Notes under the pieces: generated by a model
What the model was told of the DNA's origin: nothing
Database searches by the model: none
The model's input: only the letters and a program-made list of their open reading frames with translations
Source of the DNA: Alphaproteobacteria bacterium
GTDB lineage: Bacteria > Pseudomonadota > Alphaproteobacteria > Rhodospirillales > Rhodospirillaceae
Direction: 5' to 3'
Length of the DNA: 33,416 bases
Assembly (NCBI GenBank): GCA_003250275.1
Contig: QKGW01000561.1
Location: 1-33,416 of the forward strand
Program-made: the position numbers and the translations under genes
Shown here: piece after piece, positions 1-10,627 of the stretch
How positions within the stretch are numbered: the stretch's first letter is position 1
Layout: every line of letters starts with the position of its first letter

Positions 1-9
1 CAAACACAC

Positions 10-45
10 CAAGCGCCCGAACCCTCTCGTCCGGGCGCTTTCCTC
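10..45 (+). terminator. Intrinsic terminator-like hairpin upstream of the tRNA
   Basis: AAGCGCCCG-aaccctctcgtc-CGGGCGCTTTcctctt: inverted repeat followed by a T-rich tail. Confidence 0.7.
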
Positions 46-63
46 TTCAGCATAGACCCTTCC

Positions 64-140
<77 letters not shown>

Positions 141-148
141 AATATATC

Positions 149-185
149 AACGCCTTAGCTGAGAAATCGGCTGAGGCGTTTTTCG
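149..185 (+). terminator. Intrinsic terminator downstream of tRNA-fMet
   Basis: AACGCCTTAGC-tgagaaatcg-GCTGAGGCGTTTTTcg hairpin with T-tract. Confidence 0.8.
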
Positions 186-333
186 TTGCGGAAGCACAGC
201 GGAAGCAGCGGCGGCGGGGGACGAGGAGCCCCCTAGCGCAACGCTGCTCCATCGCCGTCAGCGAGGCAGTTTGAGGTGGATTGAAAAGAAGGGGCGGGAG
301 GTTTCAGGAGTTGCTTCCGGGCACCAGCAACAG

Positions 334-2451
334 CTATTCGCCGCCTTTGGCTGTGACGACCTCGTCGGGAGTGATCCCATCGAAGAAGAACTTGACGACG
401 TACCTATCGAACGGCCCGAGCGACTTGATTGCGAGAACCGCCTCTAGGCCGAGGCGATTGAAGCGTTCGAGCGCTGCTAAGAGATCCATCTCTGGATCAA
501 GGAAATTGATGAGCCCTGCCGCGTGAATTTTCTTCGAGATCATGCGCGGAAGCCCGTACTCCTCAAGATGATAGACGGCGCTCGGCAAAAATGCCCGACT
601 CATGCGTACGATAAAGGGAGAGATATCGACTGACGAATTGACGATCATTTTATGAAGCTCGTTTGCGTCGCTAAGAAGGGCTGACAGCTTGAACGTGATC
701 GTTCGCTCTAGCTTGAAAAAGTCGTCAATGTCGATATCGCGCCGCTTTAGGCGGGAGAGAAGACTGGGGAGGTCTATCTCCCAATTGTAGGCAATAACCT
801 TCGTGGCCTCTACGAGCTTGCTGAATTGAGTTTCCCAATTACCCGGTTTAAGTCTAAGTATTTTATAGAGCATCGTGCCCCAATGTTCGGGGTTATTCGA
901 ATTCAGATACCCAAATCCGCGCCAGTCGTCGCGGTTCTTATTCATGTCATTCGCGAGGCGCAGCAAAAAATCTGCATCGCTATCTTGCAGCAAATTTTCT
1001 CGCCGAACGCGTTCAAAGTTGTCCGCGCCGATGATCGATGACATCTGGGTTCTGTACTCAATGATTCGTTCGATTTGCCTATCGGTGAGCGAATCCGCGT
1101 CTTGATATTCGTCCAATGTGCCCAGGAGTTCTTCAGGAAATTCGATCTCCAGTTGGGTGTCTTCAGATGTAGGAGGGGTGTCGAGAAGGAATATATTCCC
1201 GACGAAGTATTTAAACATCCGTCCTCCTCGGCCGATAATATTTTTATACGTAAAATTCTTCAGGTTTGATTGTCCGAGCTTGCTTTTCCAAATTATTACG
1301 TTCTGAGCGGACGTATTTACGCCCTCGATAATTGATGATGTGGATACAATGCTATCAAAGCCATCAGGATACTCAAAAAGACGTATTTGGAGCTGGCTCA
1401 GACACCGATGCATGCGTCCATTATGGACGCCGATCGCTCGGTCAACTAAATCGGCCAAAATCCAGTCTGGTTGATAGTTGTGGCGTAGCCATTTCGCGAA
1501 GGCGCTGGTGTATAAGCGGTCAACGGGGGCGATTTTAGAAATGGCGATTGTGGAGATTTTCGCGATCTCGGTGTAGGTGCCCGCATATACCAACGATTTC
1601 TGATTTCCGGATGAAATCAGATCGATGAGTATGCGGCCCTTCTTCTCCTCGTTTCCATTAATATCCTTGTAGAGTTCTTTGATGTCCAGATAAACAGTGT
1701 TGAAATCAAGTAGCTCAACGAACTCCATATCTCGCGTAAACGCGTTATCACCGAGCGTCTTTATATTGGGGGCTAGGTAGTAGCGTTGCTTCGCTTTCTT
1801 TGATAGCCGCAGGATTGCCTTGATGAGCGAGGGGGCGCGATCTCGATCATGTGCTTGGCTTGCCTTGTAGAATTCATCGACAACCAGTAAGTCTATCGTC
1901 TGAAGTGCGGAGATGTATCCAAAGGCACGCTCCTGCGGGAATATCAGGATGTTCTTTGGTCCGAGGCGCGTTTCTGGCGCGGTGACGATTGTGTACTGTT
2001 CGGAGAATTTCTTGAATATCCGTCGACGTGTTTCATCCATTAGGGCGATAGTAGGGACGATGATCACGACATTGTCGGGCTGCTTTGCTGCGATGAATGC
2101 ATCAATGATAAAGCTCTTGCCAAAGCTGGTCGGAGCGCTTACGGCGATGCTTTTCCCATCGAGAAGTTTAGCGAGAACACTCGACTGTTCGCGATGCAGG
2201 GTTGCGACGCGTCTCCCGACATCGACCGCGAACGCCTGATGAACAAATTTCTGATCCCATGATGCATTCGAGAGCTGTAAATAAGGAAATAATCCGGTCG
2301 CCCGGATCATCTGATTTACAACCGGAGGATAGGCGGTCTCCGTGAGGGCGAGATCGGCAAGGAGACGTATCAGGAGATTTCTCGCCTCAACTTCGTTTTT
2401 CGATGAGAGGAGGTGATTTATTTCATGGCAAGTTTCAAAAGCGTCCATCAT
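334..2451 (-). CDS. hamB: Hachiman defence HamB-like superfamily 2 helicase
   Basis: 705 aa; Walker A-like SAPTSFGKS, motif II-like LLVVDEFYKAS, motif VI-like IIGRGGR; overlaps the upstream HamA-like gene by 4 nt. Confidence 0.85.
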   Translation of the reverse strand: MMDAFETCHEINHLLSSKNEVEARNLLIRLLADLALTETAYPPVVNQMIRATGLFPYLQLSNASWDQKFVHQAFAVDVGRRVATLHREQSSVLAKLLDGKSIAVSAPTSFGKSFIIDAFIAAKQPDNVVIIVPTIALMDETRRRIFKKFSEQYTIVTAPETRLGPKNILIFPQERAFGYISALQTIDLLVVDEFYKASQAHDRDRAPSLIKAILRLSKKAKQRYYLAPNIKTLGDNAFTRDMEFVELLDFNTVYLDIKELYKDINGNEEKKGRILIDLISSGNQKSLVYAGTYTEIAKISTIAISKIAPVDRLYTSAFAKWLRHNYQPDWILADLVDRAIGVHNGRMHRCLSQLQIRLFEYPDGFDSIVSTSSIIEGVNTSAQNVIIWKSKLGQSNLKNFTYKNIIGRGGRMFKYFVGNIFLLDTPPTSEDTQLEIEFPEELLGTLDEYQDADSLTDRQIERIIEYRTQMSSIIGADNFERVRRENLLQDSDADFLLRLANDMNKNRDDWRGFGYLNSNNPEHWGTMLYKILRLKPGNWETQFSKLVEATKVIAYNWEIDLPSLLSRLKRRDIDIDDFFKLERTITFKLSALLSDANELHKMIVNSSVDISPFIVRMSRAFLPSAVYHLEEYGLPRMISKKIHAAGLINFLDPEMDLLAALERFNRLGLEAVLAIKSLGPFDRYVVKFFFDGITPDEVVTAKGGE

Positions 2452-3371
2452 TTTTGCCCCTTGTAGAAGGTCACGGCCTTCACGAAGGCATCGACAATCT
2501 TCTCTTTGCTAGGGACGGGAAAGAGAATTATATGAAAGTTGATGTCACTGTATTTGTGAACGGCGCCAGACGCGGAGATTTGCTTTAAGAAATAGGCTTG
2601 TGCTCGCTCTTTGTGAAAGGCGATTATCTCGGCTTTATATGACTCAGTGAGGTCCTTCGCTTTAGACGTAAGCGCACATTCGTGTAATAATAGAATGGGT
2701 ATATGGATCTTGGGTTTTAGGCCGTCGATGGATTCTCTGTTGTCCAAAGCGGCCTTAATCTTGGTTCGTAGAGCGGTCGTGAGAGGTAAGCCATCAAGGT
2801 CTGAAACGCTCGTAATAATAGCGTTTTCCTTTTTGAGCTTATCTGTCGTTAACGAGTTGATTACCGACGTTACAATGGAATCGAGGCGATAGTCGGAGAT
2901 TGAATTGTAGAATTTAGCTTCACCGAACCACAGTGTGAAGTCATCTCCATCTACAACGATGTGAACACTGTCAGCGCCTTTGGCGTTATCTTGGGCGTTC
3001 TGCTTGTAGAAAATCTTCGGGACAACGGGGAGTGCTCCGAAGTGATGTCGCATTAAGCCGTAGAGAAAAACCTCGGCTATCTCACTTCCCTGGCCAATCG
3101 TATCGTTATCCGTAAGCCGGAGGTTTTGAGCCGCAGCAATGAGGGTGCTGTGGCTCTGGTCAACGAGAGCTGAGCGCTCTCTCTCAGACAACGCTGTCTG
3201 GGCGATATTGTCCCACAAATAGCTTTGGAACTTTGGGTAGCGCCAATTTGAATCTTCAAAGTCATTGATTAGGCTGAGAATTCGCTTCTTGACTACGCCA
3301 ATCAGCTCGGGCGCAGAAGAGATGCTAGCGAGTGTGTCGTCAACGAGAACTTCGAATGATAGTCCGGCCAT
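2448..3371 (-). CDS. hamA: Hachiman defence HamA-like protein (DUF1837 / PD-(D/E)XK-type)
   Basis: 307 aa; GSEIAEVFLYGLM...KGADSVHIVVDGDDFTLWFGEAKFY: D...ExK nuclease-type core; partner of the adjacent helicase. Confidence 0.85.
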   Translation of the reverse strand: MAGLSFEVLVDDTLASISSAPELIGVVKKRILSLINDFEDSNWRYPKFQSYLWDNIAQTALSERERSALVDQSHSTLIAAAQNLRLTDNDTIGQGSEIAEVFLYGLMRHHFGALPVVPKIFYKQNAQDNAKGADSVHIVVDGDDFTLWFGEAKFYNSISDYRLDSIVTSVINSLTTDKLKKENAIITSVSDLDGLPLTTALRTKIKAALDNRESIDGLKPKIHIPILLLHECALTSKAKDLTESYKAEIIAFHKERAQAYFLKQISASGAVHKYSDINFHIILFPVPSKEKIVDAFVKAVTFYKGQK

Positions 3372-3641
3372 GATGCCGATCCCCCCGAACCGACGTGTGC
3401 TTATTCAACCTACCGCTTGGGGGAGTGCGTGTCTAGATAGCGAGCGCTGGATGGCGGCACGCAAGGGTGGCGCAACCACCAAGCCTCTTGAGGAACGGGT
3501 CACATTGATTACGGCGCGATCGCAGTCGGCTTATTTCGTGCGATATTGGCTGGTTCTAAGAATGTTGTCGTCGTTCGATCGCGCCGGTCTGTTCTGAGAG
3601 TGCCGGATTTTGCGGAATCCCGGGCAAGTGGCACTTAAGTT

Positions 3642-4349
3642 TCAGGCTATGAAATGTAGTCGCTGCTCCGCGCGCTCCCGGCTTTCGTGGAAGGTGTTGC
3701 CGGGTTCGGTGATCCTCCGGGCAAGGATGCCCGCGAGCTTCCTGGGGAAATCCACAAGCTCGGCTTCCGGGACGCCCATGGCAACCGATAGGCCAGCCAT
3801 CAATCCCTGGGTCTGCTGGAGGTAGATTTCGCACTGTTGGTCGCGGAACACCTCCCTCACTTGATCCGCACAGAGTCCCGAGCGGAACGCGAATAGACGC
3901 TCTTGGAGCGTTGCCTGTGCGGCATCCCAAAGCGGGTGTTGGGTCTGTCTGCTCACGTTGCTGTCTGTCTGGTGATGCTCGTGATAGCGGACCGTTTCCG
4001 CGATGTCCGTGTAAACGTCGCCGATTGCGCATTCAAAGTCTGCGAACGTGGTGATCAGTCTCCGCTCTTTCAGTTCTTTCTTTCCTGCGCGAAGCTCTAC
4101 CCGCCAAACGTTCGGCTTGGTGTGTCGGTTGATCCCCCAGACGTCGAACCAGAAGAACGCCTTCTTATCGATGGCCGCTTTGCGCTTGTCGTAGATGATG
4201 ACTTGGCGCCCCGGCATTTTGCCGACGGTCACGGATTCCAACCGGCGCCCGCGAATGACGGCGGAAGGCTGCATGTCCTTGGTTGAGGCGTTGCTTATCT
4301 CCCCAATGCGGACTGACTTTGGATCGGCTGGGCGCGACCACGTTTTCAA
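3642..4349 (-). CDS. Replication-initiation-like protein (Rep_trans/RstA-like), probably missing its N-terminus
   Basis: 235 aa with [25 protein letters not shown]...[33 protein letters not shown]; the track start is a TTG, no clear N-terminal domain upstream, and the frame remains open across the junction. Confidence 0.5.
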   Translation of the reverse strand: MKTWSRPADPKSVRIGEISNASTKDMQPSAVIRGRRLESVTVGKMPGRQVIIYDKRKAAIDKKAFFWFDVWGINRHTKPNVWRVELRAGKKELKERRLITTFADFECAIGDVYTDIAETVRYHEHHQTDSNVSRQTQHPLWDAAQATLQERLFAFRSGLCADQVREVFRDQQCEIYLQQTQGLMAGLSVAMGVPEAELVDFPRKLAGILARRITEPGNTFHESRERAEQRLHFIA

Positions 4350-4385
4350 GATCGAGCGTGAAACCTCCCGGCATGAGGAAATCCA

Positions 4386-4711
4386 TGGCGAAGTCGGCGC
4401 GGCGCTACCCCGACGAGTTTTCCGGCGGCCAGCGCCAGCGCATCGGCATCGCCCGGGCGCTGGTGCTGCGGCCCTCGTTGGTGGTGTGCGACGAGCCGGT
4501 TTCGGCGCTGGACGTTTCCGTCCAGGCGCAGATACTCAATCTCCTCGCCGAACTGAAGGAGGACTTCGGCCTCTCCTATCTGTTCATCTCCCACGACCTC
4601 GCGGTGGTGCGGCACATTTCCGACCGGGTGCTGGCGATGCGCGCCGGGCGGCTGGTGCCCGCCGATGATCCCGCCAGCCTCTGGCGGCCGCGCGCGGCGG
4701 CGCAAAACTAG
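4386..4711 (+). pseudogene. 5'-truncated Opp/Dpp-type ABC transporter ATPase
   Basis: Retains ABC signature ([17 protein letters not shown]), Walker B ([14 protein letters not shown]) and H-loop ([10 protein letters not shown]) but lacks Walker A; homology begins at about 4390 next to the island junction. Confidence 0.85.
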
Positions 4712-4723
4712 GACGATGCAGCG

Positions 4724-5917
4724 ATGACCATGAAAACCGCGACCCAGGCGATCCACGCAGGCGATGCGGAGGCGCGGCCGGGCGAGCCGATGGGCAGCCC
4801 GCTGGTGCCCGCCACCAGCTTCTTCGCCGATCCGGATGCCGTCGGCTTTTCCGCCAACGACCTCGGCGCGGCGATGCCGCACTTCTACTCGCGCTGGAGC
4901 AATCCCACGGTCGATCTACTGGAACGCCGCCTCGCGGCTCTCGACGGCGGCGAGGCGGCGCTCGCCTTCGCCAGCGGCATGGCGGCGGTGACCGGGCTGT
5001 TCCTCCACACCCTCGGCGCGGGAGACCATCTGGTGGTCTCCGACGTCTGCTACGCCGGGGTGGCGGAGCTGGCGCACGATATCCTGCCGCGCTACGGCAT
5101 CGCGGTGACGGCGGTGGACACCTCCGACCTTGCCGCGGTGGCGGCGGCGTTGCGGCCGGAGACCCGGCTGGTGCATATCGAGACGCCCGCCAACCCGATC
5201 CTGCGTCTCGCCGACATCGCCGCGATCGCGCGCCTTGCCCACGAGGCCGGGGCCAAACTCTCGGTGGACTCGACGATGGCAACGCCGGTCGCCACCCGGC
5301 CGATCGACTTCGGCGCCGATTTCGTCGTCCATTCCCTCACCAAATACGCCTGCGCCCACGGCGACGCCCTCGGCGGCGCGGTGATCGGCGGAGGGGAGGA
5401 GATCGCGGCGCTGCGCAAGGTCGCGGCGATCCACTTCGGCGGCGTCATCAACCCGTTCGCCGCGTGGCTGATCCTGCGCGGCCTCGAAACCCTGCCTCTG
5501 CGGATGGCGGCGCATCAGGCCAACGCGGCGGCGGTGGCGGAATTTCTCGGCAACCACCCGCGCGTGCGCCGGGCGTGGTGGCCGGGCTCGCCCGACCACC
5601 CGCAGCACGATCTCGCGCGTCGCCAGATGCGCAACTTCTCGGGCATGGTGGCGTTCTCCGCCGCCGACGGCGCGGCGCTGGCGCGGCAAATCGCCGACCG
5701 GGTGAAGGTGTTCGCCTACGCGGTCTCGCTCGGCAAGACCCGCAGCCTGATCTTTCACATTCCCGCCGAGGATCTGCTGCGGTCGTCCTTCCGTCTCGAA
5801 GGGCGTGCGGCGCAGGCCTATCGCGACTGGACGGGGGAGGGGACGTTCCGCGTCTCGGTGGGGCTGGAGGATCCGGCGGACCTGATCGCCGACCTCGACG
5901 CCGCCCTTTCCGGCTGA
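4724..5917 (+). CDS. Cys/Met-metabolism PLP enzyme (cystathionine beta/gamma-lyase-like)
   Basis: 397 aa; YSRWSNPTVDLLERRLAALDGGEAALAFASGMAAV, DSTMATPVATRPIDFGADFVVHSLTKYACAHGD (PLP Lys context). Confidence 0.88.
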   Translation: MTMKTATQAIHAGDAEARPGEPMGSPLVPATSFFADPDAVGFSANDLGAAMPHFYSRWSNPTVDLLERRLAALDGGEAALAFASGMAAVTGLFLHTLGAGDHLVVSDVCYAGVAELAHDILPRYGIAVTAVDTSDLAAVAAALRPETRLVHIETPANPILRLADIAAIARLAHEAGAKLSVDSTMATPVATRPIDFGADFVVHSLTKYACAHGDALGGAVIGGGEEIAALRKVAAIHFGGVINPFAAWLILRGLETLPLRMAAHQANAAAVAEFLGNHPRVRRAWWPGSPDHPQHDLARRQMRNFSGMVAFSAADGAALARQIADRVKVFAYAVSLGKTRSLIFHIPAEDLLRSSFRLEGRAAQAYRDWTGEGTFRVSVGLEDPADLIADLDAALSG

Positions 5918-5932
5918 GCGAGGAGAGCCACC

Positions 5933-7522
5933 ATGGAGTATGCGCTTCCCTACGTTTCCGGCCGCCAGCCGGTGCTGGCCGCCAACGCCGTCGCGGCTTC
6001 GCAGCCGCTGGCGGCGCAGGCGGGATTGCGAATGCTGCTCAAGGGCGGCACCGCGGCCGACGCGGCGCTCGCCGCGGCGATGACCCTGACGGTGGTGGAG
6101 CCGACCGGCTGCGGCCTCGGCAGCGACGCCTTCGCGATCGTCTGGGACGGGTCCGAACTTCACGGCCTCAATGCCTCGGGCCGCTCCCCCGCCGGGTGGA
6201 CGCCCGAGCGCTTCGCCGGACTCGCGGCAATGCCCGAACGCGGCTGGGAAGCGGTGACGGTACCGGGCGCGGTCTCGGCTTGGGCGGCGCTGTCGCGCCG
6301 GTTCGGGCGTCTGTCCCTCGCCGAGGTCGCCGAGCCCGCGATCGCCTACGCGCGCGATGGCTTTCCGGTCTCGCCGACGATCGCCGGGTTGTGGGAGCGG
6401 GGTGGCAAGCTGCTCGCGGGTCAGCCCGGTTTCGCGGCCACCTTCCTGCCCGGCGGCCGTGCGCCGCGTCCGGGGGAGGTTTTCCGCAATCCCGACCTCG
6501 CCCGCAGCCTCGATGCGATCGCCGCGAGCGGCGGCGAGGATTTCTACCGCGGCGAACTGGCGGCGCGGATCGTCGCATCCGCCGCCGAGCACGGCGCGGC
6601 GTTGGACTCCGCCGATCTCGCCGATCACCGCGCCGATTGGTGCGGCACCTTGTCGCAGAGCTTCGGCGATGCCGAACTGCACGAAATCCCTCCCAACGGC
6701 CAGGGCCTCGCGGCGCTGATCGCGCTCGGCATCCTCGAACGCCTCGGTGCGCGGGATCTGGATCCGGACGGTGTCGAGAGCCTGCACCTGCAGATCGAGG
6801 CGATGAAGCTCGCCTTCGCCGACGCCGAGCGTTACGTCGCCGATCCGGAAGCGATGGCACTTCCCGCCGCCGCGCTTCTCGATTCCGCCTATTTCGACGC
6901 CCGCGCCGCGTTGGTCGACCGTCGCGCCGCCGGGTTGCCGAGCTTCGGCGCACCGCGGCCGGGCGGCACGGTCTATCTCACCGCCGCCGACGCCTCGGGG
7001 ATGATGGTGTCGTTCATCCAGTCCAACTACATGGGTTTCGGCTCCGGCGTGGTGGTGCCGGGCACCGGTATCTCGTTGCAGAATCGCGGCAACGGGTTCG
7101 TGTTGGCGGAAGGGTATGCCAACCGCGTCGGTCCGCGCAAACGGCCGTTCCACACCATCATCCCCGGTTTCCTGACGCGCGGCGGCGCCCCATGGGCGAG
7201 CTTCGGCCTGATGGGCGGAGCGATGCAGGCGCAAGGCCACGTGCAGATGGCGCTGCGCCTGGTCGGCGCCGGGCAAAATCCGCAGGCGGCGATCGACGCG
7301 CCGCGCTGGCGGGTGACCGGCGGGCTGGCGGTGGCGGTGGAGGCGGGTCTCCCCGCCGCCACCGTCGCCGCGCTCGCCGATCTCGGCCATCGGCTGACGG
7401 TCGAGCCGATGGTGCCGCAGAGCCCGTTCGGCGGCGCCCAGGCGGCGGTGCGGCTGCCCGGAGGCGGCGGCTACGTCGCCGGTTCCGACTGGCGCAAGGA
7501 CGGCGGCGTAGCTGGGTTCTGA
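5933..7522 (+). CDS. ggt: Gamma-glutamyltransferase family protein
   Basis: 529 aa; KGGTAADAALAAAMTLTVVEPTGCGLGSDAF; catalytic-Thr region GGTVYLTAADASGMMVSFIQSNYMGFGSGVVVPGTGISLQNRG. Confidence 0.9.
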   Translation: MEYALPYVSGRQPVLAANAVAASQPLAAQAGLRMLLKGGTAADAALAAAMTLTVVEPTGCGLGSDAFAIVWDGSELHGLNASGRSPAGWTPERFAGLAAMPERGWEAVTVPGAVSAWAALSRRFGRLSLAEVAEPAIAYARDGFPVSPTIAGLWERGGKLLAGQPGFAATFLPGGRAPRPGEVFRNPDLARSLDAIAASGGEDFYRGELAARIVASAAEHGAALDSADLADHRADWCGTLSQSFGDAELHEIPPNGQGLAALIALGILERLGARDLDPDGVESLHLQIEAMKLAFADAERYVADPEAMALPAAALLDSAYFDARAALVDRRAAGLPSFGAPRPGGTVYLTAADASGMMVSFIQSNYMGFGSGVVVPGTGISLQNRGNGFVLAEGYANRVGPRKRPFHTIIPGFLTRGGAPWASFGLMGGAMQAQGHVQMALRLVGAGQNPQAAIDAPRWRVTGGLAVAVEAGLPAATVAALADLGHRLTVEPMVPQSPFGGAQAAVRLPGGGGYVAGSDWRKDGGVAGF

Positions 7523-7528
7523 AAGGTA

Positions 7529-8710
<1,182 letters not shown>

Positions 8711-8805
8711 CTTCAGGCTCCTGTCGGTCGTTCCTGCGGCGAGGCGGCAATGGAGCGTCGCGCTTTCCGCAGGGTCATCGGGGGGACCACATCGCGAAAA
8801 GCTCT

Positions 8806-8860
8806 GTGGCGCTTTAGCATTGGTGACGCGGTGCAAGCTGCTCCCATCAAATCCCGCGGG
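8806..8860 (-). promoter_or_regulatory. SAM-II-class riboswitch candidate in the metB 5'UTR
   Basis: Minus strand CCCGCGGGATTTGATGGGAGCAGCTTGCACCGCGTCACCAATGCTAAAGCGCC: P1 CGCGG/CCGCG encloses GATTTGA...GCTTGCA, followed by AATGCTAAAG; matches the recalled SAM-II core and lies about 95 nt upstream of metB. Confidence 0.75.
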
Positions 8861-8902
8861 CCCGTTGCGGTGGGCCGGTCCGATGCGGTTCCCTGTGCGG
8901 CT

Positions 8903-9355
8903 TCAGATCTCCCAGGTCAGGCGGGACTGGGCGGCGCTCAGGATGCCGGCATGGGCGGTGCGCTTGCAGAGAGTCTCGACGCTCAGCGTGCTGAGCTGTT
9001 CGTCGAGCGTGGCTTCGAGCGCGGCCCACATCGGGCGAATTACCTGCGCGCCGATCTGTGAGATGGGGTCCTCATCTCCGGCGTCGGCTTTTTCATCCTT
9101 CTGCGCCGCGCGGACGATGTCGCCGACCGAAATCCGGCGGCGCTCCCGCGTCAGTCGATAACCGCCGCGCGGGCCGCGCACGCCCTGGAGGATGCCGTTG
9201 CGCACCAAAGCCTGCAAAGTCTGTTCGAGGTATCGGGCCGGAATGCCCTGGCGCTGGGTGATATCACGGCTCTGCACCGGCTCGCCGCCGCCGTTGAAGG
9301 CAATGTCGAGAACCGCCTCGATGGCGAACAGCGTCTTTTTCGATGGCTTCAGCAT
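8903..9355 (-). CDS. Rrf2-family transcriptional regulator
   Basis: 150 aa MLKPSKKTLFAIEAVLDIAF...QRQGIPARYLEQTLQALVRNGILQGVRGPRGGYRLTRERRRISVGDIV; only one Cys, so no obvious 3-Cys Fe-S motif. Confidence 0.9.
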   Translation of the reverse strand: MLKPSKKTLFAIEAVLDIAFNGGGEPVQSRDITQRQGIPARYLEQTLQALVRNGILQGVRGPRGGYRLTRERRRISVGDIVRAAQKDEKADAGDEDPISQIGAQVIRPMWAALEATLDEQLSTLSVETLCKRTAHAGILSAAQSRLTWEI

Positions 9356-9409
9356 GTGGCGCGACGATCCCGATGTATATTGCAGAATCAACTTTACAGA
9401 TGATACAGT

Positions 9410-9428
9410 GTTGAAATGAATTATCAAC
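9410..9428. promoter_or_regulatory. Inverted repeat GTTGA-N9-TCAAC in the Rrf2/aminotransferase intergenic region; operator candidate
   Basis: GTTGAaatgaattaTCAAC directly upstream of the divergent aminotransferase gene. Confidence 0.35.
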
Positions 9429-9445
9429 GCTAAAAACAGGTGAAA

Positions 9446-10627
9446 ATGCCCTCCACCAGCGAACGTATTCGGGGATTCGGGGAATCGGTGATCCGCCGTA
9501 TGACCCGCGTCGCCAACGCCCACGGCGCCATCAACCTCTCCCAAGGCTTTCCGGATTTCGACCCGCCCGCCGAGTTGCTGGCGGCGGGAGAGCGGGCGAT
9601 GCGCGAGGGGCCGCATCAATACGCGATCACCTGGGGCGACGCCGGTCTGCGCCGTGCCATCGCCGAGAAGCAGAGTCGCCTGATGGGCATTGAGATCGAC
9701 CCGGACCGGCACGTCGTCGTCACCTGCGGCAGCACCGAGGCGATGATGGCGGCGATGATGACGGTGTGCAATCCGGGCGACGAGGTGGTGGTGTTCTCGC
9801 CGTTCTACGAGAACTACGGCGCCGACGCGATCCTCTCCGGTGCGGTGCCGGTGTTCGCGCCGCTGGTGCCGCCCGGCTTCGGCTTCGACCGTGCGGCGCT
9901 CGAGGCGGCGATGGCGCGGCGGCCGAAGGCGCTGATCCTCTGCAACCCATCCAATCCCTGCGGCAAGGTGTTCGATGCCGACGAACTCCGGTTCATCGCC
10001 GACCTTGCGATCCGCTACGACGTGTTCATGATCGCCGACGAGGTCTACGAACACATCGTCTTCGCGCCCCACAAGCACGGCTACATCGCCGCGCTGCCGG
10101 GGATGGCGGAGCGGACGATTTCGTGCTCGTCGCTGTCCAAGACCTATTCGATCACCGGCTGGCGGCTGGGCTATGCGATCGCCTCGGCGGAGGTGGTGGA
10201 CGGTATGCGCAAGGTCCACGACTTCCTCACCGTCGGCGCCGCCGCGCCGTTGCAGGCGGCGGCAGTGACGGCGCTGCGCTTCCCGCCCGCGTACTACGAC
10301 GAACTCGCCGCCGCCTACGCCGAAAAGCGCGAAATCTTCCTCGCCGGCCTCGATGCGGCGGGGTTGGTCTATACCCCGCCGCAGGGGGCATATTACGTGC
10401 TGGTGGATATTTCCGGGTTCATCGACGGCACCGATTGGGATGACGCCCGCTTCGCCGAATGGCTGGCGCGCCGCGTCGGCGTTGCGGCGGTGCCGGGATC
10501 GAGCTTCTTCCGCGAGCCGGTGCGCCACCTGATCCGCTTCCACTTCGCCAAGAAACCCGAAACCCTGCGCGCGGCGGGCGAACGCCTGCTGCGGGTCGAC
10601 GAACTGTGGCGGCAGGATCGCGGCTAA
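9446..10627 (+). CDS. PLP aminotransferase class I/II (aspartate/methionine/kynurenine-type)
   Basis: ATG at 9446 (alternative GTG 9440); INLSQGFPDFDPP, CNPSNPCGKVF, SCSSLSKTYSITGWRLGY. Confidence 0.88.
   Translation: MPSTSERIRGFGESVIRRMTRVANAHGAINLSQGFPDFDPPAELLAAGERAMREGPHQYAITWGDAGLRRAIAEKQSRLMGIEIDPDRHVVVTCGSTEAMMAAMMTVCNPGDEVVVFSPFYENYGADAILSGAVPVFAPLVPPGFGFDRAALEAAMARRPKALILCNPSNPCGKVFDADELRFIADLAIRYDVFMIADEVYEHIVFAPHKHGYIAALPGMAERTISCSSLSKTYSITGWRLGYAIASAEVVDGMRKVHDFLTVGAAAPLQAAAVTALRFPPAYYDELAAAYAEKREIFLAGLDAAGLVYTPPQGAYYVLVDISGFIDGTDWDDARFAEWLARRVGVAAVPGSSFFREPVRHLIRFHFAKKPETLRAAGERLLRVDELWRQDRG

Noticed and set aside
281-2239. Several small plus-strand ORFs opposite hamA/hamB
   Set aside because: Antisense to strongly supported genes, with no recognisable motifs or SD support.
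4916-7390. Long minus-strand ORF (824 aa) opposite the lyase and ggt genes
   Set aside because: Low-complexity Arg/Gly/Ala-rich translation antisense to two clear genes; typical GC-rich shadow ORF.
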